Below, piece by piece: positions 45,101 to 56,227 of a DNA stretch of 64,000 nt; the stretch's first letter is position 1, and every line of letters begins with the position of its first letter. The notes under the pieces are model-generated. The model was given only the letters and a program-made list of their open reading frames with translations. It had not been told where the DNA came from and ran no database searches. The position numbers and the translations under genes were made by a program. The stretch lies in NCBI RefSeq assembly GCF_932276165.1, contig NC_064007.1:506001-570000 (forward strand). Reading direction: 5' to 3'. The stretch is from Plutella xylostella. Lineage: Eukaryota; Arthropoda; Insecta; Lepidoptera; Plutellidae.

Positions 45101-45150
<50 letters not shown>
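45101..45150. repeat. (AC)25 microsatellite
   Basis: Fifty bases of uninterrupted AC dinucleotide. It produces the CVCVCV stretch in a minus-strand open frame, which is not a gene. Confidence 0.97.
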
Positions 45151-45154
<4 letters not shown>

Positions 45155-45357
45155 TGATGCCTAGATACGTTCCTGATCGGACCTAGACTATACCTAATAC
45201 TGAAGACTATCCGTAGTTATGAAAAAACAAACGTAAAGGGCCAGATAGATGCACGATTAAGTTCCCGTAATTAAAGCTCGACGAACTTTTTTGTTTCTGA
45301 AGTCCGCGCATTTAAGGTGACACACGGGCGAAAAAGTTCCTCGAGCCATAAAAACGC

Positions 45358-45501
45358 GTACAGTCAGCTTCATAAGTACCTAGCTGTACCATCTTGTGCC
45401 TTGTCAAACTCACAAACAGCTTATTCAAACATTGACGGTTTGTTATGAAGGTGGTTTGACAAGGTACAAAAGTGTATAGCTACTTATGCAGCTGACCGTA
45501 C
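45358..45501. repeat. MITE with GTAC(A/G)GTCAGCTGCATAAGTA ends
   Basis: GTACAGTCAGCTTCATAAGT at the left is inverted at the right as ACTTATGCAGCTGACCGTAC. Inner CTTGTCAAACTCACAAACAG and GGTTTGACAAGGTACAAAAG also pair. A half copy is at 49181-49240. Confidence 0.75.
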
Positions 45502-45711
45502 TTACTCGCACGTCTATCTGGCACTTTAGAGAAAATCCCATTCGGAAAACTGTATGGCATGTATCATCATTATCATTGGCCAGTGACGTAGCCGTATCAC
45601 CGCGGGCGGCGCTGCAGTCGCACAGACTGCCCGTCAGCTGTCAGTTGCACGTCATGACAGCTATGACAAAGATGATACATTTTACAGAATAGACAGGAAT
45701 TATACTATTAG

Positions 45712-45875
45712 ATGGGGTAGACGAGTGGAGACCATGAACAGGCAAACGCCGGACCGATGACCTCAGCAGGCGGGTAGCCGGTAGTGGCTTGATGAGGAAG
45801 GCCGAGGACCGAGTGTTGCTCCTTGGGAGAGGCCTATGTCCAGCAGTGGGTGATTATTGGCTGATGGTGATATTC
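45712..45875 (+). mobile_element. RTE LINE 3'-end fragment
   Basis: GGGGTAGACGAGTGGAGACC, GATGAGGAAGGCCGAGGACC and TTGGGAGAGGCCTATGTCCA are the last coding segments of the family seen at 38606-39052, here with internal deletions and a TGATGGTGAT end. Confidence 0.75.
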
Positions 45876-48800
45876 ATTGATGATCTTTACCATGTATATG
45901 GAAGATTTTATTGTTCTCTAACGCATATTGTGCCAATTTCTTCATAATTTCTGCATACCAACTTCTATCTGTGAATAAAATTGTAAAATGTTATCCATTG
46001 TCATTTCCCTTTATGCCTTTTTATATTAAGTTATTCTTTGACGAGTTGTATGTGGCAGTAAAGTTGTTGAATACGGCGAGCTATTGACAATGATATAAGT
46101 AGTGCCTGCTGTGACATGTCGATACGAGAATAGTCTTTTGTTTCAAAATATATTTGATTAATAATATAATTTAAAATTCATTTATTCTTGGTTAGGGAAG
46201 TGTGTAATTTTTAGATTTCCGTAACTAATAGGGTTAAAATGGAACCTTAAAATGCCTAACAGGCCGTAAATCCAACTTGCACTTGGCCATTTATTAATCA
46301 CTAATGTCGATATTATTTAAATTTATCTATCGAATTTACACTTACTATGTAGGTAATTCAACTTAACTTAACTTGCCGACTGATGGGATGGATGACTAAT
46401 CCTTTCGACACCGATTCTGTAACAATCCAATCCAAATCATTACGTTACTAAGAATAAGTACCTACCTATAGTACCCATCATAATTAGTAATTAAGTACTC
46501 ATACTTAAGTACCCTTCTTAAAACTTCTCAATGAAACCGTTTCAAACACCCCAAACGAGCCAATTTTATAACAAAACATTGACTATTTCAATAAACAACG
46601 TTCAAAAACCGAAAATTCGCCGCAAAATTATACGAAGCTCCAAAAGAGCTTGTCAAAGAAGACATTGATGTAGATATAACACCCTGTATAACACTGATTA
46701 GTTTCCACAGAGTGAGCAATTTGTGATGAATTGTCGCCCGCCTGGAGACACCGTATTGAGATGGGTTAATGGGTTAAGGGTGGGACGGCCTTTAATCCCA
46801 CCTAGAGGATTGGCTAATAACTAATAACTATATTATAATGCAAAATTTTGCAATTTTATTGGACTCATAAAGTTTGGGACTTATATTGTTACGTTCTAAT
46901 ATTATTCAATCGTTGAACTGCTGAAAACTCAAGTTCTTTAGGTGAAAATTATTAAGTACTGTTAGTAAATAATTTCATAGGATCTGCTGCTGTTTGTTGG
47001 TAAAATGATTATACTTAGTAAAAATGTTTAAAAACTGTATAACAATCTTACTGGTGGATGTCGAATAGGCCTTTCCGAAGTTCTTCACCATCACGACCAA
47101 TAGTAAAATAACGATTAAAAGTCAAAACAACCAAATCTATTATCGCATAGTGCACACCCTACCGCCCTCACACCCCTTAACCTAAAAACTTAAACCGAAG
47201 ATTAAAGATAAGCCGGGCGCGGCTCGACACTAAAACTGAAATAACTTTTATTGTTATCATAGCAAACCCGAGGGCCCGCCACCTTGCGAAGGCTTTTTAA
47301 CCGTTTTTGAAAACTTCCGCAAACATTTCGGAAGGGTGTAAATTATGAGCAAACTTTCTCAGCTGAAGGCTAAAACATACCTTCAGTTTTTAAATTGTCA
47401 CTTGTGATCGTATTTTGAAAAAAAATGTTTTATAAATGATAAGAATTATGTGAATTTAGACCAGTTTTAGGAGCCATATATATCCATTAAGAACATTTTA
47501 TCAACCAAGCCATTATGCAGAGTTATGCCATCTGTAAGATTTCAGAAAAAAAGGATTCCTAGCTTCTTGTTCCAGTGGGAATTCTATGATACAAACATAC
47601 AATTATTTTATAACTTACTTGTAATTATTTATATACTTAAATCATGAATCAGGAATATACCTATAGAAAAAGATCTATAGTCTATTGTATTATTCCGGCG
47701 ATATTGCGTAACCTAATAGATAAAGTTCTTCACAAAGGCATCGAAATACTTCTCGACTCAATAAAGTGAGATTCTTACGTCTTTTGACTCGTGTGCAGAC
47801 GAGTACACTGCCTGCCAGGCAAATAGAGACAGCATAACATACATATTGTAACTGAATTTTATTTTATTTTTATTTTACTTCGAAAAAAGGAGGAGCTTCT
47901 CCATTATTCGTCTGTAATTTTGTATTTTTATTCAGTATTGTCGTTATTCAAACAGGTTACACGCTATTCCTTTGTCTGTAAAAAAAATATATTCTCGTAT
48001 TATAAAGTGCCTGAAACTAAAAGTATTATGGTGGATGGTATTAGGCTCAGGCCATGATTGGTTTGCAATATTTCTGCATGGTGGTGCACAAGTTATTCTG
48101 CTGACTGACGATTTCTGCCTGCTCCCTTCCATATTAAAAGCGATAATAATTTAAAAAAAAAACCGACTTCAAAAAACCACCAAAAAGATATAAATAATTT
48201 CTATGTGCTAGTACAAATATAAATATAAGTTCTTGATGTTAGTGCTTACCTGTAAATATAAAAAAGACCCATGAATAATATGATTCAGAACTCATTCTGG
48301 TGTCTCTATTCTCCGGGCCGTCACTATACTTCTTATTTCATGCGATATCTACTTTTCCGATCCATTCCTTCTCTTATTTGTGTACGTTTCTGATTGGCAA
48401 CTTCTGAGTTCTGTTGGGACTATTGGTATTGTACTTGTATTAGTATTGTACTCAGCTACATGTTAGTAATATAGTTACAATGGTTGTGATGACTGGAAAA
48501 TATAACATAGGGACCTACTTAGCCATAATTACCTTGTCCTCGTGTAGAGATAGTTAGTATCAAGATATTTCCACCTCAGATCGTTTTACCTACATTTGAA
48601 AGCTTTTTCTTATTAAGTAGGTAGGTATAGTTATTTAGCACATGCTGAGTATGAAACATTTCGCCATCACTTTGCACGACATAGAATATAAGCTGTGTAC
48701 CTAATTTGTGCTGTATACTTTTTCTTGTTGTGTATTCTGAAGGTGTTTTTTTTTCTTTTTGAGTTTTACAAAGGCAAAAAAAACTTATTATCCGTATTGT

Positions 48801-49180
48801 ACATGGCCCTACAATTGCAAGGCAGTGATTTCTGCATAGAACTTCATCTAAATGTAAGAGGCTATTAAAACGTAAGTATATTAAAGGTCCATGCACCCAC
48901 ACAACATCATTATAAACCCCAGTACACACCGTTTATCGGTCAGCTAGCCGGCGCCAGTGTGCCCCCCCCCCCCCCCTTACAAAATACTTAGACCAGAGAC
49001 AAGATACAGCAGTACTTCATCTAAGTACACCAGTGGCTAGGGGTCCATAAGGCTTCCCTTTTGGATTGACTGTTTTTTTTATTATTTAATATGGACCTAA
49101 CTATATTTCATGATAAATGATCAGTTCAGTAAGTAAGTATATTTTTTTCAAAAAGAAAAGTTTTACACTTCGCCGCTAAC
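45876..49180. other. Long stretch without recognised genes; two repeat remnants
   Basis: 47878-47920 (CGAAAAAAGGAGGAGCTTCT) and 48150-48190 (AAAACCGACTTCAAAAAACC) are ends of a dispersed lepidopteran repeat. A short C run lies at 48961-48976. A 117-codon minus open frame at 48576-48929 shows no recognisable domain. Confidence 0.45.
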
Positions 49181-49240
49181 GTACGGTCAGCTGCATAAGT
49201 TGTTATACACTTCTGTACCTTGTCAAACTGATAGTAATCT
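49181..49240. repeat. Half copy of the GTACGGTCAGCTGCATAAG MITE
   Basis: GTACGGTCAGCTGCATAAGT, then TATACACTTCTGTACCTTGT and CAAACTGATAG match the right half of 45358-45501 on the opposite strand. Confidence 0.65.
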
Positions 49241-50294
49241 AAAAAACTATACAATTAACACATTTACAAAAATTTAACTATCTAGATCAGCGTTTTCAGA
49301 GCCTACAAGATCCAGTGATTTAATTATTGTGTCCTCTTCATATTGACTATGTAGCTACTGACTTTTTCAGAGACATACCTTACTGCCCCCGTTCTACCCC
49401 GAGACGGAGATGATTAATCACCCCTCCCCCCCTACCCTCCCACTACCCCCCTCTAGTGTCAATCTGTTTGCACTGTCTCCCGTCACTTGGGCATTAATTA
49501 AATTATTGCAGTGTGTGTATTTTGGGCCTTTTTCAGCCGCAGACTAAATCGTGGGTTCATACATACCTCTTAATAAATTTTCCCTATTAAAAAAACGCAA
49601 AAACTGCTGTTTTAAGTCAAATTTACTTAGAGATTCTGGGTAAGTACTAGGTATTAGTCCCTCAAGTAGGTATAATTTTATAATATCATTGTGACCAGGA
49701 AATTTAATAAGACGGCATCGCCCTTACAATAAGTTACAGAACTCCAAGACAACCACCAGATGCCCCAAACAACTAAACAAGTCGCTATCAATTTAAATCC
49801 ACTGCCCTAAGAATAAAAACAGACGCCGAACCAAATCTATTTCCAACATGTTCCACATCCGTACAGCACTCAATGAACAAACGCACTACAAGACCCAACA
49901 TCCGAAAAAAAAAACTCGGAACAAGGCATCCATCCATCATTCCTTTGCACACGGCTGAAAAAAAAGTAAAAAGCAACTTCAAACATGACAGTCATTAGCG
50001 GTAATTAGTGCGAGTATGTTTCGAACGCACCTCGTTGACAGATCTCTCCTCGCCTCTGATTGGCTGTTCGTTTTCCCGCCAAACACGTGCTCGAGAGGCT
50101 GACATTTACTGTCATCGATTACCTTCCGAGGTTTGGGAGTTTTAAACAAATTGAAGTGGCTGTTTTTGTTTAAGTTTATAAATACTTTACAACCGCTGCG
50201 TTGCTGTGATAGCGAGAATCTACCATGACGCACCGGCCTGCCAAAATAAGTAAGAAGTTACACCCCCCTAATTGTTTTTGACATTGCCTTTTTA
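49241..50294. other. No recognised feature
   Basis: A C-rich stretch (CACCCCTCCCCCCCTACCCT) lies at about 49418-49452. Minus open frames at 49788-50233 lack motifs. Confidence 0.45.
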
Positions 50295-50508
50295 CACTCG
50301 TGAGCTATGAAATAGTCCCACGGACGAATATTTACTCCTAAACGGATAAGGCTCTAGCTTAATGACGCCGCCGCCGTTTACAATATTGCTTACATTTAAC
50401 AACGTCTTAGAATATAACAACTAAAATCGTAAATATTGGAAAAAAAAAACAATTAAATATATTAAATAATTGGGGCCATTTAAGTGGAGCATTTTAATTA
50501 CTCGCCAG
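50295..50508. repeat. Mariner-like MITE, copy E (diverged)
   Basis: CACTCGTGAGCTATGAAATA and TTTTAATTACTCGCCAG form worn inverted ends with TA on each side (50293-50294, 50509-50510). The core TACTCCTAAACGGATAAGGC matches copy D. Confidence 0.65.
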
Positions 50509-50534
50509 TATAGTATAGTTACGGAGTCGGTACG

Positions 50535-50690
50535 TATTTATTTATTTATTTATTTATTTATGCTTTTATTGCACAATTTACAAAAGTAGATGTACAATGA
50601 GGTGGACTTAATGCTAAGAGCATTCTCTACCAGTCAACCTGCAGGAGGTTCAGGAGCAGAAAGTAGGGAAGTGCAAAAAAATAACAAAAA
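50535..50690 (-). mobile_element. LINE 3'-UTR with (TAAA)n tail, minus strand
   Basis: (TATT)n at 50535-50561 on the plus strand is an (AATA)n tail on the minus. It is preceded there by GTTGACTGGTAGAGAATGCT and CTTAGCATTAAGTCCACC, a common lepidopteran LINE 3' end. Confidence 0.6.
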
Positions 50691-50754
50691 TCACAATCAA
50701 TCAATGAATCTCACAAAAAAAAAATTAATTAAAGTGTAGTACTTACTTATTTTT

Positions 50755-51535
50755 GCACGACAGTGTATTTGCGACGGTTCTACCTTTTTTGGCATAAGAT
50801 TTATTTGCCTAATCTCGTATTGCATAGTAACGTTTGGTCAAAGTCTCGTTACGCCGAAAATCGTATGGCATAAATCTCGTTTAGTAAAAAGTTATTTCGC
50901 ATAACATTGTTTAGCCTAATAATGGTATGGCCAAATCTTGAATAGCCTAATAATGCTATGGCATAGGTTTATACAAAGTAATAATATTCGTTTGGCTTTA
51001 ACTTTGACGGAGCGTCTCCCTACATAGCGCAAACTGGTGCCTTGTATTGTTTCCGCTGTTTGGAAAACGCTCCGCTCCGCTTCGCTGCGCTCCGCTTTGG
51101 TTTTGATGAACATGTGCACCTAACACGCTCCTCCTCGCTTTGCTCGTCGTCGCACCTATTTTTAGGTTTCGATCTCATGGGGTTTGTAATAATTATATTG
51201 GTCGTTAACTTTCGATTTTTTGATCATACAATATCGTGATTTTCGGGATGTAGGAGAAAAATACCACAATTTGTACATTTACTACATACTAAATATATTA
51301 TTTATTAAGATAACATTACGAGAAACAAGATTATACATAGGTATAGACGAACATAAATTTGAGCAAACGAAACTTAGGTGTTTAAAGATTGTGCCTAAAG
51401 AGTTTTAGACGAAACGAGCCTTATGCCACATAAGTCTTGGCAAAGTGATGGTTCGGCCAAAAAAGTTTAGACCATACGAGTTATGCGAAATGAGTTTTGG
51501 TCAATAAAGATTATGCGAGATGAGCGGAACCCATT
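50755..51535. repeat. ~780-bp degenerate palindromic repeat built from TATGGCATAA / TTAGCCTAAT motifs
   Basis: Left flank: TTTTTTGGCATAAGATTTAT, CGTATGGCATAAATCTCGTT, TTTAGCCTAATAATGGTATG, AATAGCCTAATAATGCTATG. The right flank has the opposite-strand equivalents (CTTATGCCACATAAGTCTTG, GACCATACGAGTTATGCGAA, GATTATGCGAGATGAGCGGA). The centre is CTCCGCTCCGCTTCGCTGCG. The motifs are 10-14 bp, variable and spaced irregularly, so this is not a simple satellite. No coding capacity. Confidence 0.55.
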
Positions 51536-53035
51536 TGCGACATTAACTGTTTATTTTAAAGGCAAACACTTCATTCTACATCATTAGATAGACTATTGAT
51601 TATATCAGCCAATTTCTAAGAATAATTGGCACCTACTTAGGTGCCTAATTCATTCCACTAAACCTACAATACCTACAATTTTATAAAATTACTAAGAACC
51701 AATCATGGTCGACTAAAAGTCAGCGACATATCAAAGCAACCCCTAAACATAATAATATCATGTCTTCCCAAAATAAGCAGTCGCGTACTAAAATAGACAC
51801 AAAAACAGACGCAAAAGAACACCGTAGTATAACAATATCGTAGCGTTAATTAAAGCGTAGGCAAAACGGAACAGTAGGGTGACCACCCTGTACCCTAGTT
51901 TCTGTCACGTGATAGGCTATAATTACTCTTTGTTAAGTGATCGAGGCACGAACGCCGACGATGGGGCCTGTAGAGTGACTGTCTTGTGCGTAAGTTACAA
52001 GACATGTTTATTGTCTACCGTTGTAGGTTTGTATGTAGTTGAGGTTCCATAATTGAAAACATTAATTTATGAGTTATGAGTAAGAATTTATATTAAAGAT
52101 ACGCTTTATTGGTAACAACACTACTACTCATATACCTATATTGTTATAATTTTATTTTTTAAATAGGTACTTACTGTGTAATTTTTCACTATTTTACTGC
52201 ATTTACTGTATTTTAAAATATCAGTTCGATTTTGCTATCTATAACTTAATTATATATATAAATGTCTTACTATTTACATGTGACCTCACCATTTCTCCCT
52301 AACAGGGAACTGGGGCTGTTAACTCCTTAATACAGGCTAACAACCTACCTAGGATAACAGCAAGCAACTAACTTTATAAAACCTCACCATATAACCTAGT
52401 TTTAAAACATACATCACAAAAATGGTTAATATCTGTTAAGTTAGTTTAAGTTTACTGTAAACTTTTTTTGTGAAATAAATACATTATTATTATTATTATA
52501 ACAGGATTAACATAGTGCAACGGACAAAAGAGATAGAGCAATCGGCGGTCTTACTCTCCCAGACAATAAATATATCTAAATATTATTTAAGCAAAACTCT
52601 TTGATTGCCTTGCTCAATCTTTCTTCCATCATCTTGCGAACTGAAGTGTCAAAAGGATTGTCCCAATAATAGTTAAAGCCATGGCCACTGTCCCGATAAA
52701 GACACTTTGGTAATCAAGAAATCCGTTTCCATTCAGCCTACATTCGTCAAACTTTCGACTGATTGTCTCATCTAATGAAAGGTACATACCCGCAGAGTTT
52801 TTGTTCCGTACATTCATCCAGAGGGGAGTACTGACAGCAATTTGTCAGGAAATGAAAAATGGGTGGTGATAGTTTTATTAATAGTTGCGCTGTGATTTTT
52901 CGATTTATTTTTACAGTTATTAATTGAGCCATATGCTGTCGAGTTGGTTATGGTTTTAGGGTTTGAACTCCTCTAGTAATAGTCAATACAAGTATATTTT
53001 GACAGTGGGACCTTTTTTTAAAATTAAATTAATTA
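51536..53035. other. Mostly featureless; possible retroposon 3' end at 52290-52500
   Basis: TTTTTTTGTGAAATAAATAC followed by (ATT)n at 52484-52499 resembles a LINE 3' end on the plus strand. 52629-52817 is a 62-codon minus open frame with a hydrophobic C-terminal stretch (GTVAMALTIIGTILLTLQF), unsupported otherwise. Confidence 0.4.
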
Positions 53036-53935
53036 AAAGAAAGAATGTTGTACGCAATACTCTGATACCCGTTTGTTTTGTACGCAATACTCTGATACCC
53101 GGTCTAGGTCACTTTGTAGTTTGAGACAATCGTGAATAGAAGTGATTTTAACAAATATTTTGGTATCATCGGCATAAAGAAGTGGAAAAGAACTATTGAT
53201 GCATTTAATGACATCATTAATAAAAATGTTAAACAATAGAGGACCAAGGTGGGATCCTTGAGGAACTCCGGAAGTGATAGGTACAAAACTAGAGACGTAA
53301 CCCTTGACAGCTACTGCTTGAGTCCTGTCGCGAAGATAAGACTCCAGCCACCGTAGCAGATCGCCGTGCACACCGAACAATTCCAGTTTTTTTATTAAAG
53401 TATTATGACATATTTTATCAAAGGCTTTGGAATAGTCGGTGTACACTGCATCTACTTGGTGGCCTTTGTCCATAGCATCGAGAACAATATCTATATATTC
53501 GCAAAGGTTACTCTCCGTGGACCGTTTGTCAATGAAACCATGTTGGTTTATTATTAAATAAGGTCTGACAGCAGGAAAAAGCGCGTCGTAAATAATCTTT
53601 TCAAAGATTTTAGGTATTATACATAGTTTAGATATACCTCGATAATCTTTCGCATTATGCTTATTGCCGCTTTTGAAAATTGGTGTTATTAAAGATTGCT
53701 TCCACCTAGCTGGAAGATTACCAGTGTCAAGTGACATACGGAACAATACTGTTAGAGGAGTGGCAAGTTGCTCACAACACTGCTTTACAAACAAAGGATG
53801 TATGTCATCAGGACCACAACCCTTGTTTACATCAATATTCTTCAGATACTTCAATACTAAGTCGATGGTTATATTAGTGGTACTTATGAGGACAGTTTTA
53901 CTTTCTTCTGTGTGTTACTTATGTATACTTATACT
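53036..53935 (-). pseudogene. Jockey/CR1-group LINE reverse transcriptase domain (truncated at both ends)
   Basis: The minus strand holds one open frame of about 290 codons. Conserved RT blocks in order: CGPDDIHPLFVKQCC, ARWKQSLITPIFKSG with KDYRGISKL, QHGFIDKRSTESNL, VYTDYSKAFDKICHNTLIKK (first catalytic Asp), SGVPQGSHLGPLLFNIFIND, and FPLLYADDTKIF (catalytic YADD). Frame and catalytic residues are intact, but the N-terminal endonuclease, thumb and C-terminus are missing. The 3' end stops within the region after YADD, just past a 30-bp tandem duplication (TACGCAATACTCTGATACCC at 53051 and 53081). The upstream side ends next to a palindromic MITE. It could be the same family as the C-terminal fragment at 32064-32895, whose coverage begins where this one ends. 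Confidence 0.88.
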
Positions 53936-53947
53936 GTATTAAACTTA

Positions 53948-54094
53948 CCCCCTTATTCATAGAGAAGTTACAGAACGTTTTAACTAATAAACTGTTTTGT
54001 CCCTCTCTAACAAAGAACAATTTATTCTTTGACAGAGAGGGACAAAACAGTTTATTAGTTAAAACGTCTTGTAACTTTTCTATGAATAAGGGGG
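53948..54094. repeat. 147-bp near-perfect palindromic MITE, TTA flanks
   Basis: CCCCCTTATTCATAGAGAAG and, inverted, CCCCCTTATTCATAGAAAAG; the arms continue through GTTTTAACTAATAAACTGTT and TTGTCCCTCTCT to the centre. TTA at 53945-53947 and 54095-54097. The arms are about 70 bp with few mismatches. Confidence 0.85.
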
Positions 54095-54097
54095 TTA

Positions 54098-54412
54098 TTC
54101 TTTAAGTAATTGACCGGTGTATAGACAAGTAATGCTTTAATTTCACCTGATTGTACATTATTATTACATGTGTAAATTCTGAAATAACCTTATAAATAAA
54201 TTAAATTTCAACATTATTTCATCCATGGCATGGCATAATAATATGACCTATTTAAACTTTATTATACGCCTTAACCAAATTGTTATTGTTATAGGCTTGT
54301 AATTGGATTATGTGGCTTTTATTCCCCGAATCTAAAAAGGCGAAACAAATCTGAACATTTAACCGATACAGTTTTGAATATCTTCATTTTGATTCAGAAA
54401 GTAATCTGCATT
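54098..54412. other. No recognised feature
   Basis: AT-rich spacer between the palindromic MITE and the hAT-type element. Confidence 0.45.
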
Positions 54413-54620
54413 AGGTACCTCAGGGGCGTATTTACCCTAGGGCTAAAAGGGCTACAGCCCGGGGCGGCAGGCGGCGAAGGGCGGCCCAGGGGCGGACAGA
54501 AGGCCGCCCTTGGACTTTAGGTTGGAGGGTTAAAAAAGTACAGAACAATATTTTAGGAAGTAAGCTTAGAACGGCCCTGAGCCATTTCCAAATGTTGATT
54601 CCATGTCTTAAGAAATATGA

Positions 54621-54895
54621 TTTAAAGTATGAAAGCCGCCTTCGTTCTTTTCTGTACTTATCGGTGGAATAGTCTTATTTTCCGCCTTGGTAGGTATTTT
54701 CTTGAAGGAAATCTAAAGTTTTTTTTTGCCTACCTCAGTTGCCCGCCCTGCACATTGCACAAGTTTATTTCTAAACGTTCTAAAATGTACTCGTCTATCC
54801 AGAAAAATCTTTTTTTTTCTTCGGAAGATATCATAATGTATGCAAATCTATCACCACAATGTTCCTATACCTATGTAGGTCGGTAGGTACTCTAC
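54621..54895. repeat. Direct repeat, left copy, within the hAT element
   Basis: TATGAAAGCCGCCTTCGTTC, TTTATTTCTAAACGTTCTAA, GTACTCGTCTATCCAGAAAA and ATCTATCACCACAATGTTCC occur in the same order at 56228-56590. Confidence 0.8.
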
Positions 54896-55530
54896 ACTTC
54901 TTCTTCTTTCGTGTCAGTGAACATGCGAATTTTTTAATTTGTCCAGACCAAAACGCAGCAACTTTGATAGCATTCTGGTTGGCCTGGAGTAAGTCTTCCC
55001 GAGTGCAGGTGGAAGGGCACAGGGGGCAGGAGAGTACATACTCCATAGTCAGGGGGGCGGTACCACAGCAGTCGCATAGGTGGGTTGGTACCAACGGTAT
55101 AGCCCCACTTGCAAAGCCTACCTCTGCTCGCAACCGATTTCGCGTCTTCCAAATGTGCCAGGGGAGACTGATACCGGGAGCAAGTTTTTCCTCAAGAGGT
55201 AGGAAAGGATCTTGGGGCTTCTTTTCCTATCAGAACCTTAGCCTTGCGTTTTGTGGGTTTTCATCCGTTAAGGACACCTCACTATTTAGAAACGCTTTGC
55301 GGCTCTTAAGGAGGGAAGGTGCGGCAGTATGTGAGTAAAGTGTATGTCTGGAGTCGCATTCTTGTTTACCTTTCTCAACAGAACATGCCAATTTTCGCCG
55401 TATGCTAGGGGGTGCTATCCCAGCCAGAGAGTAGACCTTGTAGAGCGGTGTCGGTTTGAGGCATCCCGTTACTATACGAACTGTGTCGTTAAGAGCAAAA
55501 TCTACTTCTCTAGCATGCGCGGACCTTGCC
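54896..55530 (-). pseudogene. LINE pol C-terminal part (3' segment of a LINE split by an RTE insertion)
   Basis: Minus strand: ARSAHAREVDFALNDTVRIV, TGCLKPTPLYKVYSLAGIAP and PSIRRKLACSVEKGKQECDS in one frame (55230-55622 track). Further on, in other frames, come a C-terminal cysteine cluster (CDCCGTAPLTMEYVLSCPLC) and LLQANQNAIKVAAFWSG. This is the post-RT region of a Jockey/CR1-group LINE polyprotein, broken by frameshifts. The 5' continuation is at 56008-56221 on the far side of the inserted RTE fragment. Family role: self-copying retrotransposition. Confidence 0.8.
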
Positions 55531-56007
55531 AATATCATCATCAGCCAATAATCATCCACTGCTGGATATAGGCCTCGCCCAAGGAGCACCACAACACTCG
55601 GTCCTCGGCCTTCCTCATCCAACCACTACCGGCTCTACCCGCCTAAGGTCGTCAGTCCAGCGGGCAGGAGGGCATCTCACGCTGCGTTTGCCTGTTCGTG
55701 GTCTCCACTCGAGAACTCGTCTACCCCAACGGTTATCTGTTCTTCGGCAGATATGACCAGCCCACTACCATTTCAGCTTGCATATTTTGACAGCTATGTC
55801 GGTAACCTTAGTCCTCTGACGGATAACCTCATTTCTGATACGATCCATCAGAGAAACCCCAAGCATAGCTCTCTCCATAGCACGCTGAGCGACTTTAAAT
55901 CGGTGGACCAGTCCTACCGTCAGTGTCCACGTCTCTGCACCATACGTCATCACTGGCAGGACGCACTGGTTGAAGACTTTTATCTTCTGGCTCTGAGGAA
56001 TGGGAAT
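55531..56007 (-). pseudogene. RTE-type LINE fragment inserted into another LINE
   Basis: Minus strand encodes KVFNQCVLPVMTYGAETWTL, TVGLVHRFKVAQRAMERAML, GVSLMDRIRNEVIRQRTKVT and DIAVKICKLKW, then an in-frame TAG (55762-55764) where the intact copy at 38606 has Gln (KWQWAGH). The family signature continues to the TGATGATGAT end at 55531-55541. The host LINE's reading order resumes on both sides, and CTTGCC occurs at 55525-55530 and 56008-56013, a short TSD. 5' truncated. Confidence 0.85.
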
Positions 56008-56221
56008 CTTGCCCATATGGGGCAGGAAAATTCGGCTCAGAAGCAGAGTGCTAAGCTACTTGTTCATATAACTTGCGGAGAGGTGCCCCAGCTGGTAGAA
56101 GAAAGCCGTCGCAGAAGTTTTTTTCGGGAGCTGACTTTCTTCTTGATGTTTTGGCAGTGGGTTTTGTACGAGAGGGATCTATCCAGGGTCACTCCGAGGT
56201 ATTTTGGTGACGAGCAGTGCT
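56008..56221 (-). pseudogene. LINE pol fragment (5' segment of the split LINE)
   Basis: Minus strand in one frame gives LGVTLDRSLSYKTHCQNIKK, KVSSRKKLLRRLSSTSWGTS and, with stops, SLALCF...SCPIW. In this LINE group CPIW is followed by (S/A)RSAH, which is exactly where the 54896-55530 segment resumes. Several in-frame stops show decay before or after the RTE insertion. Confidence 0.75.
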
Positions 56222-56227
56222 AGATTT

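Noticed and set aside
44897..45148. Minus-strand frame with CVCVCV repeats
   Set aside because: It is the translation of the (AC)n microsatellite at 45101-45150.
50916..51239. Open frames on both strands
   Set aside because: They lie within the degenerate palindromic repeat, which gives matching open frames on both strands by symmetry.
52629..52817. 62-codon frame with a hydrophobic C-terminus
   Set aside because: Short, isolated, no homology recognised, no promoter or splice evidence; mentioned only in the region note.
54859..55338. 159-codon plus-strand open frame
   Set aside because: Antisense of the LINE C-terminal region.
55753..56223. 156-codon plus-strand open frame
   Set aside because: Antisense of the RTE fragment and of the split LINE.
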